Made by a program: the position numbers and the translations under genes
The notes under the pieces: generated by a model
Databases searched by the model: none
What the model was told of the DNA's origin: nothing
The model's input: the letters and a program-made list of their open reading frames with translations, nothing else
Origin: Actinomadura barringtoniae
GTDB lineage: Bacteria; Actinomycetota; Actinomycetes; Streptosporangiales; Streptosporangiaceae
NCBI RefSeq assembly: GCF_017573505.1
Contig: NZ_JAGEOJ010000017.1
Location: 186,001 to 250,000 of the forward strand
Direction of reading: 5' to 3'
Length of the DNA stretch: 64,000 nucleotides
Shown here: piece by piece, positions 29,897 to 38,669 of the stretch
Numbering within the stretch: position 1 is the first letter of the stretch
Layout: each line of letters opens with the position of its first letter

Positions 29897-31264
29897 TCAC
29901 GCACCGATCGGCGGCTTGCCGGGGGAGAAGACCCACGTCCGGAAGAACCCGCTCAGGTCCTGCCCGGAAACCCGAGAGGCCCTCTCCGCGAACTCCCTCG
30001 ACGTCGCGTTCCCATGCCGGTGCTCACCCGTCCAAGCCCGCAGCACCTTGAAGAACCGCTCGTCCCCAAGCCGTTCCCGCAACAGCTGCAGCACCATGGC
30101 GCCGCCCAGGTAGACCCGCGCCCCCGAGTCCTGGTCGGGAACCCGCGCGTCCGCGACGACGACCTTCCAGAACCCGGACTCCGCCGGATAGGCGTTGTAG
30201 GTGTCGCGAGCCTGCTGACGCGCGCTCTTCCCACCCTTCACCTCGTCCCAATACCAAGCCGCGAACGTCGCGAAGCCCTCGTTGAGCCAGATCTCGTTCC
30301 AGCTCTTCATGCTCACGCTGTCGCCGAACCACTGATGGGCCAGCTCATGAGCGATCGTCGCGCTGGAGTGAACCCCCGAGTAGACAGGCCGCGTCTGCGT
30401 CTCCTCGGAGAACGGCAGCTCCTTACCGTTGTAGGTCGCCTTCGTCGCGATCGCGCCCGTCGAGTCGAACGGATAGCGCCCGAACTTCTTCGCCCACAGA
30501 TCAGTGATCTTCAGCGTGTTGTCCCAGTAGAAGCCCATGTCGAGCCTCGGATCGACCGCCGCGTACGCCGGGATGCCCCCGGGCGTCCTCCCGGTCTTGA
30601 TCTGCCACCGCCCGATGTCGATGGTCGCCAGGTAGGTCGCCATCGGGTCCCTCTCGACCCACCTGAACGTCGTCGTGCCACCCTCCGAACGTCGCGAGAC
30701 CAACCGACCATTGGCGACCACGCTCAGTCCCTTCGGCACGCGCACGGTGAATCCGTAGCTCGCCTTGTCGGACGGATGGTCGTTGCTCGGGAACCAGGTC
30801 GAGGCGGCGTCCCCAACACTCTGCACGACGGCACCGTCATCGGTCGGGATGAACCCGTGCGGAGCGCCACCCCCGATCGGCTTGGGCTCACCCCCGTAAG
30901 CCACGTGCACCACAAAGGCAGACCCCTTAGGCAGCCCTCGCCCAGGCGTGATGACCAGCTCCTGCCCGTCCCGCCTGAACGAGACGCTCCGCCCGTTCAC
31001 CCGCACGCTCTTCACATCGAGCTGCTGCAGATCCAGGTCGAACCGCGACAGGTTCTGCGTGGCCCGCGCCTCGATCCGCGCGTTCCCGTCCAGCCGCCGC
31101 GTCTGCGGGTTGTAGGAGAGGTCGAGGTCGTAGTGCTGAACGTCGTAGCCGCCGTTGCCCTCGGCCGGAAACCACGGGTCGCCCACACCCGGAGCCCCCG
31201 GTGTGAACCCACTGACACTGGACGCGGCCAGCCCGACCGCCAGCAAGGAGATTGATATGCCCAT
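29897..31264 (-). CDS. Secreted M1-family zinc metallopeptidase
   Basis: 455 residues from ATG 31264. Short signal peptide (MGISISLLAVGLAASSVSGF). N-terminal beta domain with VQHYDLDLSYNPQTRRLDGNARIEA, then the catalytic domain with LPFSEETQTRPVYSG (the position of GAMEN in aminopeptidases), HELAHQWFGDSVSM (HExxH) and NEIWLNEGFATF, supplying the third zinc ligand Glu 18 residues on. A catalytic Tyr region and helical end follow (LGGAMVLQLLRERLGDERFF). Actinomycete relatives are extracellular aminopeptidases lacking the last M1 domain, and the length agrees. Ribosome site weak. Confidence 0.87.
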   Translation of the reverse strand: MGISISLLAVGLAASSVSGFTPGAPGVGDPWFPAEGNGGYDVQHYDLDLSYNPQTRRLDGNARIEARATQNLSRFDLDLQQLDVKSVRVNGRSVSFRRDGQELVITPGRGLPKGSAFVVHVAYGGEPKPIGGGAPHGFIPTDDGAVVQSVGDAASTWFPSNDHPSDKASYGFTVRVPKGLSVVANGRLVSRRSEGGTTTFRWVERDPMATYLATIDIGRWQIKTGRTPGGIPAYAAVDPRLDMGFYWDNTLKITDLWAKKFGRYPFDSTGAIATKATYNGKELPFSEETQTRPVYSGVHSSATIAHELAHQWFGDSVSMKSWNEIWLNEGFATFAAWYWDEVKGGKSARQQARDTYNAYPAESGFWKVVVADARVPDQDSGARVYLGGAMVLQLLRERLGDERFFKVLRAWTGEHRHGNATSREFAERASRVSGQDLSGFFRTWVFSPGKPPIGA

Positions 31265-31405
31265 GCCCTGATGCTCGCGAGGATCGCCCCCGCGATCGAT
31301 CGTGCCAGCACGGGAATCCAGGGTTCGGTTTTCCCCACTCAGTGGATTTTGACAGCTCCAAGATTCTGTAGCGCGCTCATTGCTCAGCGTGACAACCTGC
31401 TCGTC

Positions 31406-31503
31406 ATGAACGCGCGTCAGCCCTCCACGATCCGCCTTCGCCGGATCGGTCAAGTGCTCCGCAAAGTGCGGGAAGAACGCGGCTACACCCTCAAGGCCGC
31501 AGG
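31406..31503 (+). pseudogene. N-terminal remnant of an XRE-family regulator
   Basis: ATG 31406 begins MNARQPSTIRLRRIGQVLRK then VREERGYTLKAA, the start of the helix-turn-helix of XRE regulators that normally run to about 280 residues with a DUF5753 end. After 31 codons the homology stops, the frame continues out of phase through the following DUF397 sequence and ends at 31627. A deletion of some 750 bp joining the two genes explains this. Confidence 0.6.
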
Positions 31504-31683
31504 GTGGCGTCGGCGTGGCAGAAGAACAGCCACAGTGGCAGCGCCGCACAGGAATGCGTCGAAGTGGCGCGGGCGGAAGATCGTGTGGTTGCCCTTCGGG
31601 ATTCCAAGGATCCTGATGGGCCGATGATCGTGGTGGGGGGCGCTCAGTGGAGGGCCTTGCTCACCTCTCTTAAGGACCGCTAG
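31504..31683 (+). CDS. DUF397 small protein
   Basis: 59 residues from GTG 31504 (MASAWQKNSHSG) to TAG 31681-31683. The DUF397 pattern is clear: WQKNSHSGSAAQECVEVA, then VVALRDSKDPDGPMIVVGG and AQWRALLTSLKDR. DUF397 genes usually follow an XRE regulator in actinomycetes (WhiJ/BldB-type modules). Here the partner is cut to its first 31 codons, leaving this protein without its own regulator nearby. AAGG at 31493-31497 could serve as ribosome site. Confidence 0.65.
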   Translation: MASAWQKNSHSGSAAQECVEVARAEDRVVALRDSKDPDGPMIVVGGAQWRALLTSLKDR

Positions 31684-31704
31684 GTCTGAGCCCGTCCCTC
31701 GGGA

Positions 31705-31731
31705 TGTCACACCTTGCCTGGCCCACTCGTC
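31705..31731 (+). promoter_or_regulatory. ECF41-type sigma-factor promoter
   Basis: TGTCACA (31705-31711), 16 nt, CGTC (31728-31731). This is an exact match to the published ECF41 consensus TGTCACA-N16-CGTC. It lies 39 nt before the start codon of the AhpD-like gene, the gene class most often under ECF41 control. No ECF41 sigma gene is in the window. Confidence 0.75.
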
Positions 31732-31769
31732 ATGGGTGTGTAGCCATGAACACGGCAAGGGAGATCATT

Positions 31770-32243
31770 ATGGAAGCGCGGATCGACTTCTACAGCAGCG
31801 AGGTCGCTCAGAAGTTCATCAAGCACATCGTCACGGCCGGACACTCCGTACCGGACTCCGTTCTGCCGCTGAGGACGCAGGAGCTGGTGCGGCTTCGGGC
31901 CAGCCAGATCAACGGCTGCAGCGGGTGCACCGACATGCACTTCAAGGACGCCGTGCACGCGGGTGACACCTGGGAGCGCCTGAACCTCGTCTCGGCCTGG
32001 CGGGACGCCACGGTCTTCACCGACGCGGAGCGGGCGGCGTTGGAGCTCGCCGAGGAGGGCACCCGCATCGCCGACAGCGCGACCGGGGTCAGCGACGAGG
32101 TGTGGGCGAACGCCGCCAAGCACTTCGACGAAGAACAGCTCTCCGCGCTGGTGTGCACCATCTCGATCATCAACACGTTCAACCGGATGAACGTCATGGT
32201 CAAGCAGCCCGCGGGGAACTACCAGCCCGGCCAGTTCGGCTAG
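31770..32243 (+). CDS. AhpD/carboxymuconolactone-decarboxylase-like protein
   Basis: 157 residues from ATG 31770, with AAGGGAG at 31757-31763. The active-site pattern QINGCSGCTDMHFKDA (CxxC followed by His after three residues) is that of alkylhydroperoxidase D-type peroxidases. N terminus MEARIDFYSSEVAQKF is typical for the ECF41-linked subgroup. It probably removes peroxides with thiol electrons. Read from the ECF41-type promoter at 31705-31731. An in-frame ATG at 31746 is also possible but is nearer the expected transcript start. Confidence 0.87.
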   Translation: MEARIDFYSSEVAQKFIKHIVTAGHSVPDSVLPLRTQELVRLRASQINGCSGCTDMHFKDAVHAGDTWERLNLVSAWRDATVFTDAERAALELAEEGTRIADSATGVSDEVWANAAKHFDEEQLSALVCTISIINTFNRMNVMVKQPAGNYQPGQFG

Positions 32244-32271
32244 CCGGTGATCTAGGCCCGATACTGGGGAC

Positions 32272-32640
32272 GTGGCGGAGCCTCGCAGCGACTCGGATCC
32301 CCTCCAGATCTCCGAGTACACCGTGCTGAGGCGGCTCGGCGCCGGTGGCATGGGCGTGGTCTGTCAGTGCCGGTCACCGGCGGGGCGCCTCGTCGCGGTC
32401 AAGGTGATCCGCGCGGGGCTGGTCGAGGAGCCGGGGCCCGGGAGTGGTTCCGGCAAGAGGTGAGCGCGGCCCGGGTGGTCAGCGGCGCCTACACCGCGAG
32501 GGTCATCGACGCCGATGTCGACGCCGGGTTTCCCTGGCTGGCCACGGCCTACGTCGAGGGGCCGAGCCTGGCCGAGGCGCTGGCCCGGGTCAGGTTTCTG
32601 CCGGAGAGCACGCTGTGGGCGACACCATCCTCGTCGAGGG
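32272..32640 (+). pseudogene. Frameshifted fragment of a Ser/Thr protein kinase
   Basis: GTG 32272 begins a kinase N-lobe: LQISEYTVLRRLGAGGMGVV with the Gly-rich loop, then RLVAVKVIRAGLVEEP with the ATP-anchoring Lys. The frame ends at 32463, but kinase homology goes on in another frame from about 32440 (FRQEVSAARVVSGAYTARVIDADVD, then WLATAYVEGPSLAEAL), and breaks again near 32590. HRD and DFG motifs are absent, so most of the gene is lost. Its receptor part is missing too. Confidence 0.7.
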
Positions 32641-32691
32641 CAAGAGCGAGACCGGCCCCCTGCGGGGCGAGCACCGGCGCCGTCCCGTAGG

Positions 32692-34236
32692 TCAGTTGAC
32701 CCGGCGGTCCATTCCTTTCCAGTGCGGCTCGCGCAACTCGCGCTTGAGGACCTTCCCGGTGGTCGACAGGGGGAGGGCGGCGACGAACTCGTAGCTGGTG
32801 GGGGTCTTCCAGGCGATCAGCGGCTCGCAGTGCCGCCGGATGTCCTCCGCGCTCGCCGTGCGGCCGTGTTTGAGCACGATGACCGCGTGCACCTTCTCGC
32901 CCGGCTTGTCGTCGGGGATGCCGATCACCGCGACCGCGGCCACCGCGGGATGGGCCGCGATCGCCTGCTCCACCTCGGTGGAGTAGACGTTCCAGCCGTC
33001 GACGTTGATCACGTCTTTGATCCTGTCGACGATGTAGATGTAGCCGTCCTCGTCCATATAGCCGCCGTCGCCGGTGTGGACCCATCCGTCCCGGATCGTC
33101 CGCGCCGTCTCCTCGGGCTTGTTCAGGTAGCCGAGCATCATGGCGCCGGTACGGACGACGATCTCCCCGACCTGGCCTCGTGGCATCTCTGCGGCCTTGT
33201 CGTCGACGATCCGCACCTCGGCGCCGAGCGCGGGGCGCCCGGCCGAACGGAGCTTGCGGCCCGCGAGGTGATCCTCCGGCGGCAGCAACGTGGCGAGACC
33301 GAACTCGTTCATCCCGTACCACTGGTGGAGGGCGGCGTTGGGGAACGCCTCCATCACCCTGGTCAGGAGCGCTTCGGTGATGGGCGCGGCGCCGTAGGCG
33401 ATGCTCCGCATGCTGGACAGGTCGCGCGAGGTGATGTCGGGGTGATCGACGATCTGCTGCAGGGTGCCGGGGGCGAACGGCGCGTGCGTGACCTGGTGGC
33501 GTTCGATGGCGTCCAGGAGCCCGTCGACGTCGGTCGAGAGCGGGGTGACGGTGAGCCCGCCCCACATCCCCTGGACCAGCCAGGTGATCAGCATGGAGAT
33601 GGAGGAGAAGTTCGAGGTGATCAGGATGTGCCCGCCGGGGACGCCGTGGCACGGGACCCGCGCGGGCAGGAGCAGCGCCGAATGGATCAGGCCGGCGTGG
33701 CTGACCACGACGCCCTTGGCGCGTCCGGTCGTTCCGCTGGTGTAGACGACGCCGGCGGGGGCCTCGCCGCCCCGGCGGGCGTCCTCGATCGGCTCCGTGC
33801 TCGAGATCAGCGCCTCGAATCCGGGCAGGCCGGCCGGTGCCGGCCCGTCGCCGACGTGCACGACCTCGCGCAGATCGGGACAGGCCTCCCTGATCTCCGC
33901 CAGCCGGTCCAGGAAGGCGTCGTCGACGAAGAGGATCTCGGTCCGGGACTCGGCCAGCGCGTAGATCATTTCCTGCGTGCTCCAGGCCGGGTTGACCGGG
34001 TGGAACACCCCGTTCGCCCACGCCACGGCGAGGAAGAACTCGATGTAGCGGTCCGAGCCGAGCGCGAGCATCCCCACGTGCTCACCGTCGCGTACGCCGC
34101 GCTCCCGCAGGGCCCCGGCGAGGCGGGCCACCCTGCCGGCCTGTTCGCGCGCCGTACGGATCCGATCGCCGTAGACCGTGACCGGCTCGTCGGGAGCCAG
34201 CTGCAGTGCCCGGTGAACGATGTGGGTTATGTGCAT
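32692..34236 (-). CDS. AMP-forming acyl-CoA synthetase/ligase, first copy
   Basis: 514 residues from ATG 34236 with a strong GGAGGAG site. ANL-family motifs: VVYTSGTTGRAKGVVVSH (A3), YGMNEFG (A5), HTGDGGYMDEDGYIYIVDRIKDVI (A7-A8) and the late catalytic Lys in STTGKVLKRE (A10). It adenylates a carboxylic acid and transfers it to CoA or another thiol. Specificity is not evident; aromatic or medium-chain acids are common for this shape. It is translated after the MFS gene with a 10-nt overlap and sits divergent from the ArgG-like/ligase pair. Confidence 0.87.
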   Translation of the reverse strand: MHITHIVHRALQLAPDEPVTVYGDRIRTAREQAGRVARLAGALRERGVRDGEHVGMLALGSDRYIEFFLAVAWANGVFHPVNPAWSTQEMIYALAESRTEILFVDDAFLDRLAEIREACPDLREVVHVGDGPAPAGLPGFEALISSTEPIEDARRGGEAPAGVVYTSGTTGRAKGVVVSHAGLIHSALLLPARVPCHGVPGGHILITSNFSSISMLITWLVQGMWGGLTVTPLSTDVDGLLDAIERHQVTHAPFAPGTLQQIVDHPDITSRDLSSMRSIAYGAAPITEALLTRVMEAFPNAALHQWYGMNEFGLATLLPPEDHLAGRKLRSAGRPALGAEVRIVDDKAAEMPRGQVGEIVVRTGAMMLGYLNKPEETARTIRDGWVHTGDGGYMDEDGYIYIVDRIKDVINVDGWNVYSTEVEQAIAAHPAVAAVAVIGIPDDKPGEKVHAVIVLKHGRTASAEDIRRHCEPLIAWKTPTSYEFVAALPLSTTGKVLKRELREPHWKGMDRRVN

Positions 34237-35597
34237 GGTCTCCTCCGGGTGCCGAAGACGGTCAAGGCTGTGCCGAGCATGAGCAGCGAGAGGACCAGGG
34301 CGCCGGTGAACGCTCCGGCGAGCGCCTGGACGCGGGTCCCGCCCACCTGTTCGTAGACGGCGACGAGGACGGCGATCCCCAGCGGCCCGCCGACCTGCAT
34401 GGTCTGGATGAGGCCGGACGCGCCGCCGTGCTCGCCGGCGGGCAGGTCGGCCATGGCCATCGCCGTCGCCGCCACCGAGACCAGGCCGTGGCCCGCGCCG
34501 AACAGCAGCACCGGGCCGAGGATCATCGACACGTAGGTGCTCGTCGCCGAGATCTGCGTCAGCCACACCATCCCGATGACGGCGAGCACCGACCCGCCCA
34601 CCATGACCGGCTTCGGCCCGGCACGCTGCAGCAGCCACGGCACGGCCCTGTTCGCGGCGATCACGGTGAGCGTGGTGGGGAGAAAGGCCAGCCCGGTCTC
34701 CAGCGGCCCGAAGCCGAGGACCTGCTGGACGTAGAGGGTGAGGAAGAAGATCATGCCGCTCATCGCGGCGGTCAGGAGCAGCCGCATGACGCAGGCGCCC
34801 GCGCGCCTGCGGTCGCGCAGCAGGCCCAGCGACATGATCGGTTGCGGGGCCCGTGCCTCCACGGCGACGAACAGGGCCAGGAGAACGGCCGCCACGGCGA
34901 GGGAGGCGACGACGAGCTCGTCCTCCCAGCCGGATTCGGCGGCGCGCACGACCCCGTAGACCAGAAGCGTCACCCCCGCGGTCGCCGTGAGCGCCCCGGC
35001 CACGTCGAAGCGGCCCCTGAGCCGCGGGGACTCGTGCAGGCACGACCGGGAGAGCACCACCACGGCCGCCCCGATCGGCACGTTGATGAAGAACGTCCAC
35101 CGCCACGTTCCCCACTCGATCAGCGCCCCGCCGACGACCATGCCGAGCATCATGCCGACGCTGCCCGCACTGGTGATGACGGCGTACGCCCGGTTCCTGG
35201 CCCTGCCGTCGGGGAACCCGGTCGCGATCAGCGCGAGCGAGCCGGGTCCGGTGAGCGCGGCACCGGCTCCCATCGCGGCGCGTGCGACCAGGAGCAGCTC
35301 GGCGTTGAACGCGAGCCCGCCGAGGAGGGAGGCGACGGTGAACAGGGCGGCCCCCGCGGTGAAGACCCGCCGGTGGCCGAGGATGTCGCCCGCGCGGCCC
35401 CCCAGCAGCAGAAGGCCGCTGAACACCAGCGTGTAGGCGTTGACGACCCAGGAGAGCTCGGCCGCCGAGGTGTGCAGCTCGCGCTGGATGCTGGGCAGGG
35501 CGACGTTGACCAGTGTCACGTCGAGGAGCAGGACGACCTGGCTCGCGGCAAGGACACCGAGGGTCAAACTACCGCGAGCCGGTGCCATGATCGCCAT
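34227..35597 (-). CDS. MFS exporter, DHA2 (EmrB/QacA) type
   Basis: 456 residues from ATG 35597 (an ATG at 35588 is equally possible). About 14 membrane helices. Motif A-type loop GGRAGDILGHRRVF, motif C region GSVGMMLGMVVGGALIEWGTWRWTFFINVPIG and DVTLVNVALPSIQRELHTS are typical for drug exporters of this group. Membership in an operon with an acid-activating ligase suggests export of the cluster product or self-protection. Weak ribosome site. Confidence 0.87.
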   Translation of the reverse strand: MAIMAPARGSLTLGVLAASQVVLLLDVTLVNVALPSIQRELHTSAAELSWVVNAYTLVFSGLLLLGGRAGDILGHRRVFTAGAALFTVASLLGGLAFNAELLLVARAAMGAGAALTGPGSLALIATGFPDGRARNRAYAVITSAGSVGMMLGMVVGGALIEWGTWRWTFFINVPIGAAVVVLSRSCLHESPRLRGRFDVAGALTATAGVTLLVYGVVRAAESGWEDELVVASLAVAAVLLALFVAVEARAPQPIMSLGLLRDRRRAGACVMRLLLTAAMSGMIFFLTLYVQQVLGFGPLETGLAFLPTTLTVIAANRAVPWLLQRAGPKPVMVGGSVLAVIGMVWLTQISATSTYVSMILGPVLLFGAGHGLVSVAATAMAMADLPAGEHGGASGLIQTMQVGGPLGIAVLVAVYEQVGGTRVQALAGAFTGALVLSLLMLGTALTVFGTRRRPCT

Positions 35598-35748
35598 CGC
35601 GGGGAACGCTACCCGCCCGTGTCGATCATGGAAGTTGCAAGATGGTAACGGAAGGACTCCGGGTGTCCGGCCATCGGTTCGCCGCACGTATCTTCAAGAT
35701 CAACGGGGTGTGGAATGGCCTTGGCGTGCGCCGTTGCGGAGGTTTGAT

Positions 35749-36942
35749 GTGTGGACCGAGAAATGCGTCCGCGAATTCGACCACATTGAGGCGGTAGCCC
35801 ACAACGGCGGGCGGGTGGTGACGCTCTTCAGCGGCGGGCTGGACAGTTTCTATCTGCTGTGGCGGCTCAGTCACCACCCTGGCCTGGAGGTGTACGCGCT
35901 GTCGGTCGGCGTGGGCGGTGACGCCGAGTACGACGACAGCGCCGGAGGAGTGGCGCGGCTGGGGGCCAGGCATGTGCACGCCGAACGAGCGGCGGTCTTC
36001 GCCGACGAGTTCGTGGCACCGGCCATCGCCGCCCAGGCGACCTATCTCGGGATACACCCGGTCAGTTCCTCGCTGAGCCGCCCGCTGCTCGCCCGCGCGG
36101 CCGTGGAACTCGCCGATGAGGTCGGCGCGGAAGTGGTGCTGCACACCGCCAACAGGTCGCAGAACAGCCTGCGAAGGTTGAACACCTCCATTGCCGCACT
36201 CGGCTTTGACGGACACTTCGGCAGCCCGTACGAACTCGACGCCATCAGCCGTGACGAAAAGCAGGCCGCGCTCAAGAAGGCCGGCTTTCCGGATTTCGCC
36301 AACCGTTCGCACAGCGGCGATTCCAATCTGTGGTGCCGGGAGTTCGAGTCCGGGCTGCTGGACGACCCCGAATGGTTCCCGGTCCCCGAAGACGTCTATA
36401 CCTGGACTGCCGCCGTGCCGCCGGGGGAGCAAGAGGAGCCGGAGAAGGTCACGATCGACTTTGAGCGAGGCCGGCCGGTGGCCCTCGACGGCGAGCCCGC
36501 GGGGCTGCGCGAGCTGATCGGAGCCCTCAACCCCCGGGTCGGTCGCCATGGCCTCGGCCGCTACTCGGGTCTGGAGCACATCGACAGCGGCGAGAAGGTC
36601 CTGGAGGTACGGGAGATGCCCGCCGCCTGCCTGCTGCTCCACGCGTACCGGCAACTGGAGAGCGCCACCGTGCCCGCCGAGACCATGCGGGAGAAGGTGT
36701 CGCTGGAGCAGTCGTGGACCAGGGAGGCGGTCGAGGGGCGCTGGTACGGCTCGCTGCGGGCGGCCGCCCAGGCGTTCGTCATGAGCGTCGCCGAGCGGGT
36801 GACCGGCCGGATCACCTACCGGCTCGACCGGACCGGGATGACGGTGCTGTCGCTGGAGGCCCCGGACGCCCTCTACATCCGCGACCGCGACGCGTGGGAA
36901 CGTGCCACGGCCCGGTCGGCCCTGCACTTCTCCACGGCCTGA
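35749..36942 (+). CDS. Argininosuccinate-synthase paralogue (ATP-dependent amide/amidine-forming ligase)
   Basis: 397 residues from GTG 35749 with GGAGG 6 nt before. PP-loop LFSGGLDSFYLLWRL near residue 28, then landmarks aligned with ArgG: SNLWCREFESGLLDDPEWF against the NLWGRAVETGFLED of the true ArgG at 58844, and GLGRYSGLEHIDSGEKVLEVREMPA against GVGRLDMVEDRLVGIKSREVYEAPA. The first 60 residues and much of the citrulline/aspartate site differ, and a complete argG exists in this window, so another amine or acid is likely used. Divergent from the MFS-ligase operon, 79 nt before a second ligase gene. Confidence 0.8.
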   Translation: MWTEKCVREFDHIEAVAHNGGRVVTLFSGGLDSFYLLWRLSHHPGLEVYALSVGVGGDAEYDDSAGGVARLGARHVHAERAAVFADEFVAPAIAAQATYLGIHPVSSSLSRPLLARAAVELADEVGAEVVLHTANRSQNSLRRLNTSIAALGFDGHFGSPYELDAISRDEKQAALKKAGFPDFANRSHSGDSNLWCREFESGLLDDPEWFPVPEDVYTWTAAVPPGEQEEPEKVTIDFERGRPVALDGEPAGLRELIGALNPRVGRHGLGRYSGLEHIDSGEKVLEVREMPAACLLLHAYRQLESATVPAETMREKVSLEQSWTREAVEGRWYGSLRAAAQAFVMSVAERVTGRITYRLDRTGMTVLSLEAPDALYIRDRDAWERATARSALHFSTA

Positions 36943-37021
36943 TCTTCAAGGCCGGCAGAGCCAGCAGAGTTGGCTGAGCCGGCGGATCCGGCGTTCGAGG
37001 CGATTCAGACGGAGGTACGGG

Positions 37022-38665
37022 ATGTCCGAGGAGTACCGGCGGCGCGGCTGGTGGCGAGACGAGACCTTCCTCGACGACCTGCGCCGGCACACGCGAGAAC
37101 ACCCGGGCAAGGCGGCCGTCATCGCCCGCCGGACCGGCTCGGGAGAGACCCGTACGCTCGACTACGCCGAGCTCGGCCTGCTGACCGACCGCTGCGCCGG
37201 CGCCCTGATCGAGCTGGGCGTGCGCCCCGGCGACACCGTCGCCGTCCAGCTCACCAACGGCTGGGAACTGACCGTGCTCGCGCTCGGTTGCCTGCGCGCC
37301 GGGGCACAGATCTGCCCGCTTCTCCCGATCTACCGGGAACGGGAGCTGGAGGCCTATCTCGGCCTGACCCGCGCCCGCGTCTTCATCACCCTCGCCGAGT
37401 TCGGCGGCGAGGCTCCGGGCGAGCTCGGACTGCGCCTCGCCGCCGCGCTGCCGTCGCTGGAGCACGTCGTGGTGTCGGGCGGGGCCGGGCCGGAGGGCGC
37501 CCGCGATCTGCACGAGTTCTTCTTCGAACCCGAGTGGGAGAAGACGCACGCGGCGGACCTCGGCGGCCGGGGGCTCGGCCCGGACGAGCCGTACCTGACC
37601 CTCTTCACCTCGGGCACCACCGGCGAGCCGAAGGGCGTGCTGCACAGCCAGAACACCCTGTACGCGCCGCTCCGCGGCGAGGCCGGGATCTTCGACCTGG
37701 ACGACACCGACCTGATCACCATGATCGCCTCGTACACCCACTACACCGGGTTCGTGCGCGGCATGCTGCTGCCGCTCTCGCTCGGCGCCACCGCGGTCTT
37801 CCAGGACTCCACGGACGGCGCGGCCATGGCGGACCTGCTGGCCGAGCACAAGGTCACCTACCTGTACACCCCGCCGCACTTCCTTCGGCCGCTGGTGGAC
37901 GCCCAGCGAGCCGGGCCGCGCGACCTGGCCGCCCTGCGCTGCGTGGTCAGCGGGTCCGCGCCGATCCCCACGCCGCTCGTCCACGAGGTCGACGAGGTGA
38001 TCGGGCGGCGGCTGTTCTCGCTGTGGGGCATGTCCGAGAACGGCGCGGTCACCCTCAGCCGCCCGGACGATCCGCTGGACTGGGCGGCGCACAGCGACGG
38101 CAGCCCGATCTCCGACATGGAGTTCCGCATCGACCCGCTCCCCGGGAAACAGGAGGAGACCGGCGTGCTGTGGGTGCGAGGTCCCACCCAGTGCCTGGGC
38201 TACCTGCGGCGGGAGGAGCTGTACGCCTCGTTCTGCGACGAGGACGGCTGGTTCGACACCGGCGACCTGGCCCGCCACGACGGGCGCGGCGGCATCCGCA
38301 TCACCGGCCGCACCAAGGACACCGTCTTCCGGAACGGCTTCTTCGTGCCGACGACCGAGATGGAGGAGATCCTCACCCGGCATCCCGGGGTCGAGGAGGC
38401 CGCGGTGATCGGTCTGCCGGTGCTCGGCGGCGCCGACCAGGTGATCTGCGCGGTCGTCCGCCCCGCCGCGGCGAACGGCGGCGGCGGTGACGACGGCGGC
38501 GGCGGGAGCGACGGGATCGGCCTGGAGGGGGTGCGAGCGCTGCTGCGCGATGCCGGGATGTCGGCGTTCTTCTGGCCGGAACGCCTCGAACTCGTCGACG
38601 GCCTCCCCAGAGCCGCGGCCACAGGCAAGGTGCGCAAGGTCGAGCTCCAGCAACGCTTCGCCTGA
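37022..38665 (+). CDS. AMP-forming acyl-CoA synthetase/ligase, second copy
   Basis: 547 residues from ATG 37022 (GGAGG at 37011-37015). A3 LFTSGTTGEPKGVLHS, A5 WGMSENGAV, A7-A8 DTGDLARHDGRGGIRITGRTKDTVFRNG and A10 ATGKVRKVEL are complete, so it should be active. It resembles cyclohexanecarboxylate/long-chain CoA-ligase relatives. A Gly/Asp-rich insert (GGGGDDGGGGSDG, about residues 487-500) lies in the C-terminal subdomain and is unusual. Same direction as the ArgG-like gene and convergent with the LysR gene 4 nt away. Confidence 0.86.
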   Translation: MSEEYRRRGWWRDETFLDDLRRHTREHPGKAAVIARRTGSGETRTLDYAELGLLTDRCAGALIELGVRPGDTVAVQLTNGWELTVLALGCLRAGAQICPLLPIYRERELEAYLGLTRARVFITLAEFGGEAPGELGLRLAAALPSLEHVVVSGGAGPEGARDLHEFFFEPEWEKTHAADLGGRGLGPDEPYLTLFTSGTTGEPKGVLHSQNTLYAPLRGEAGIFDLDDTDLITMIASYTHYTGFVRGMLLPLSLGATAVFQDSTDGAAMADLLAEHKVTYLYTPPHFLRPLVDAQRAGPRDLAALRCVVSGSAPIPTPLVHEVDEVIGRRLFSLWGMSENGAVTLSRPDDPLDWAAHSDGSPISDMEFRIDPLPGKQEETGVLWVRGPTQCLGYLRREELYASFCDEDGWFDTGDLARHDGRGGIRITGRTKDTVFRNGFFVPTTEMEEILTRHPGVEEAAVIGLPVLGGADQVICAVVRPAAANGGGGDDGGGGSDGIGLEGVRALLRDAGMSAFFWPERLELVDGLPRAAATGKVRKVELQQRFA

Positions 38666-38669
38666 GCGA

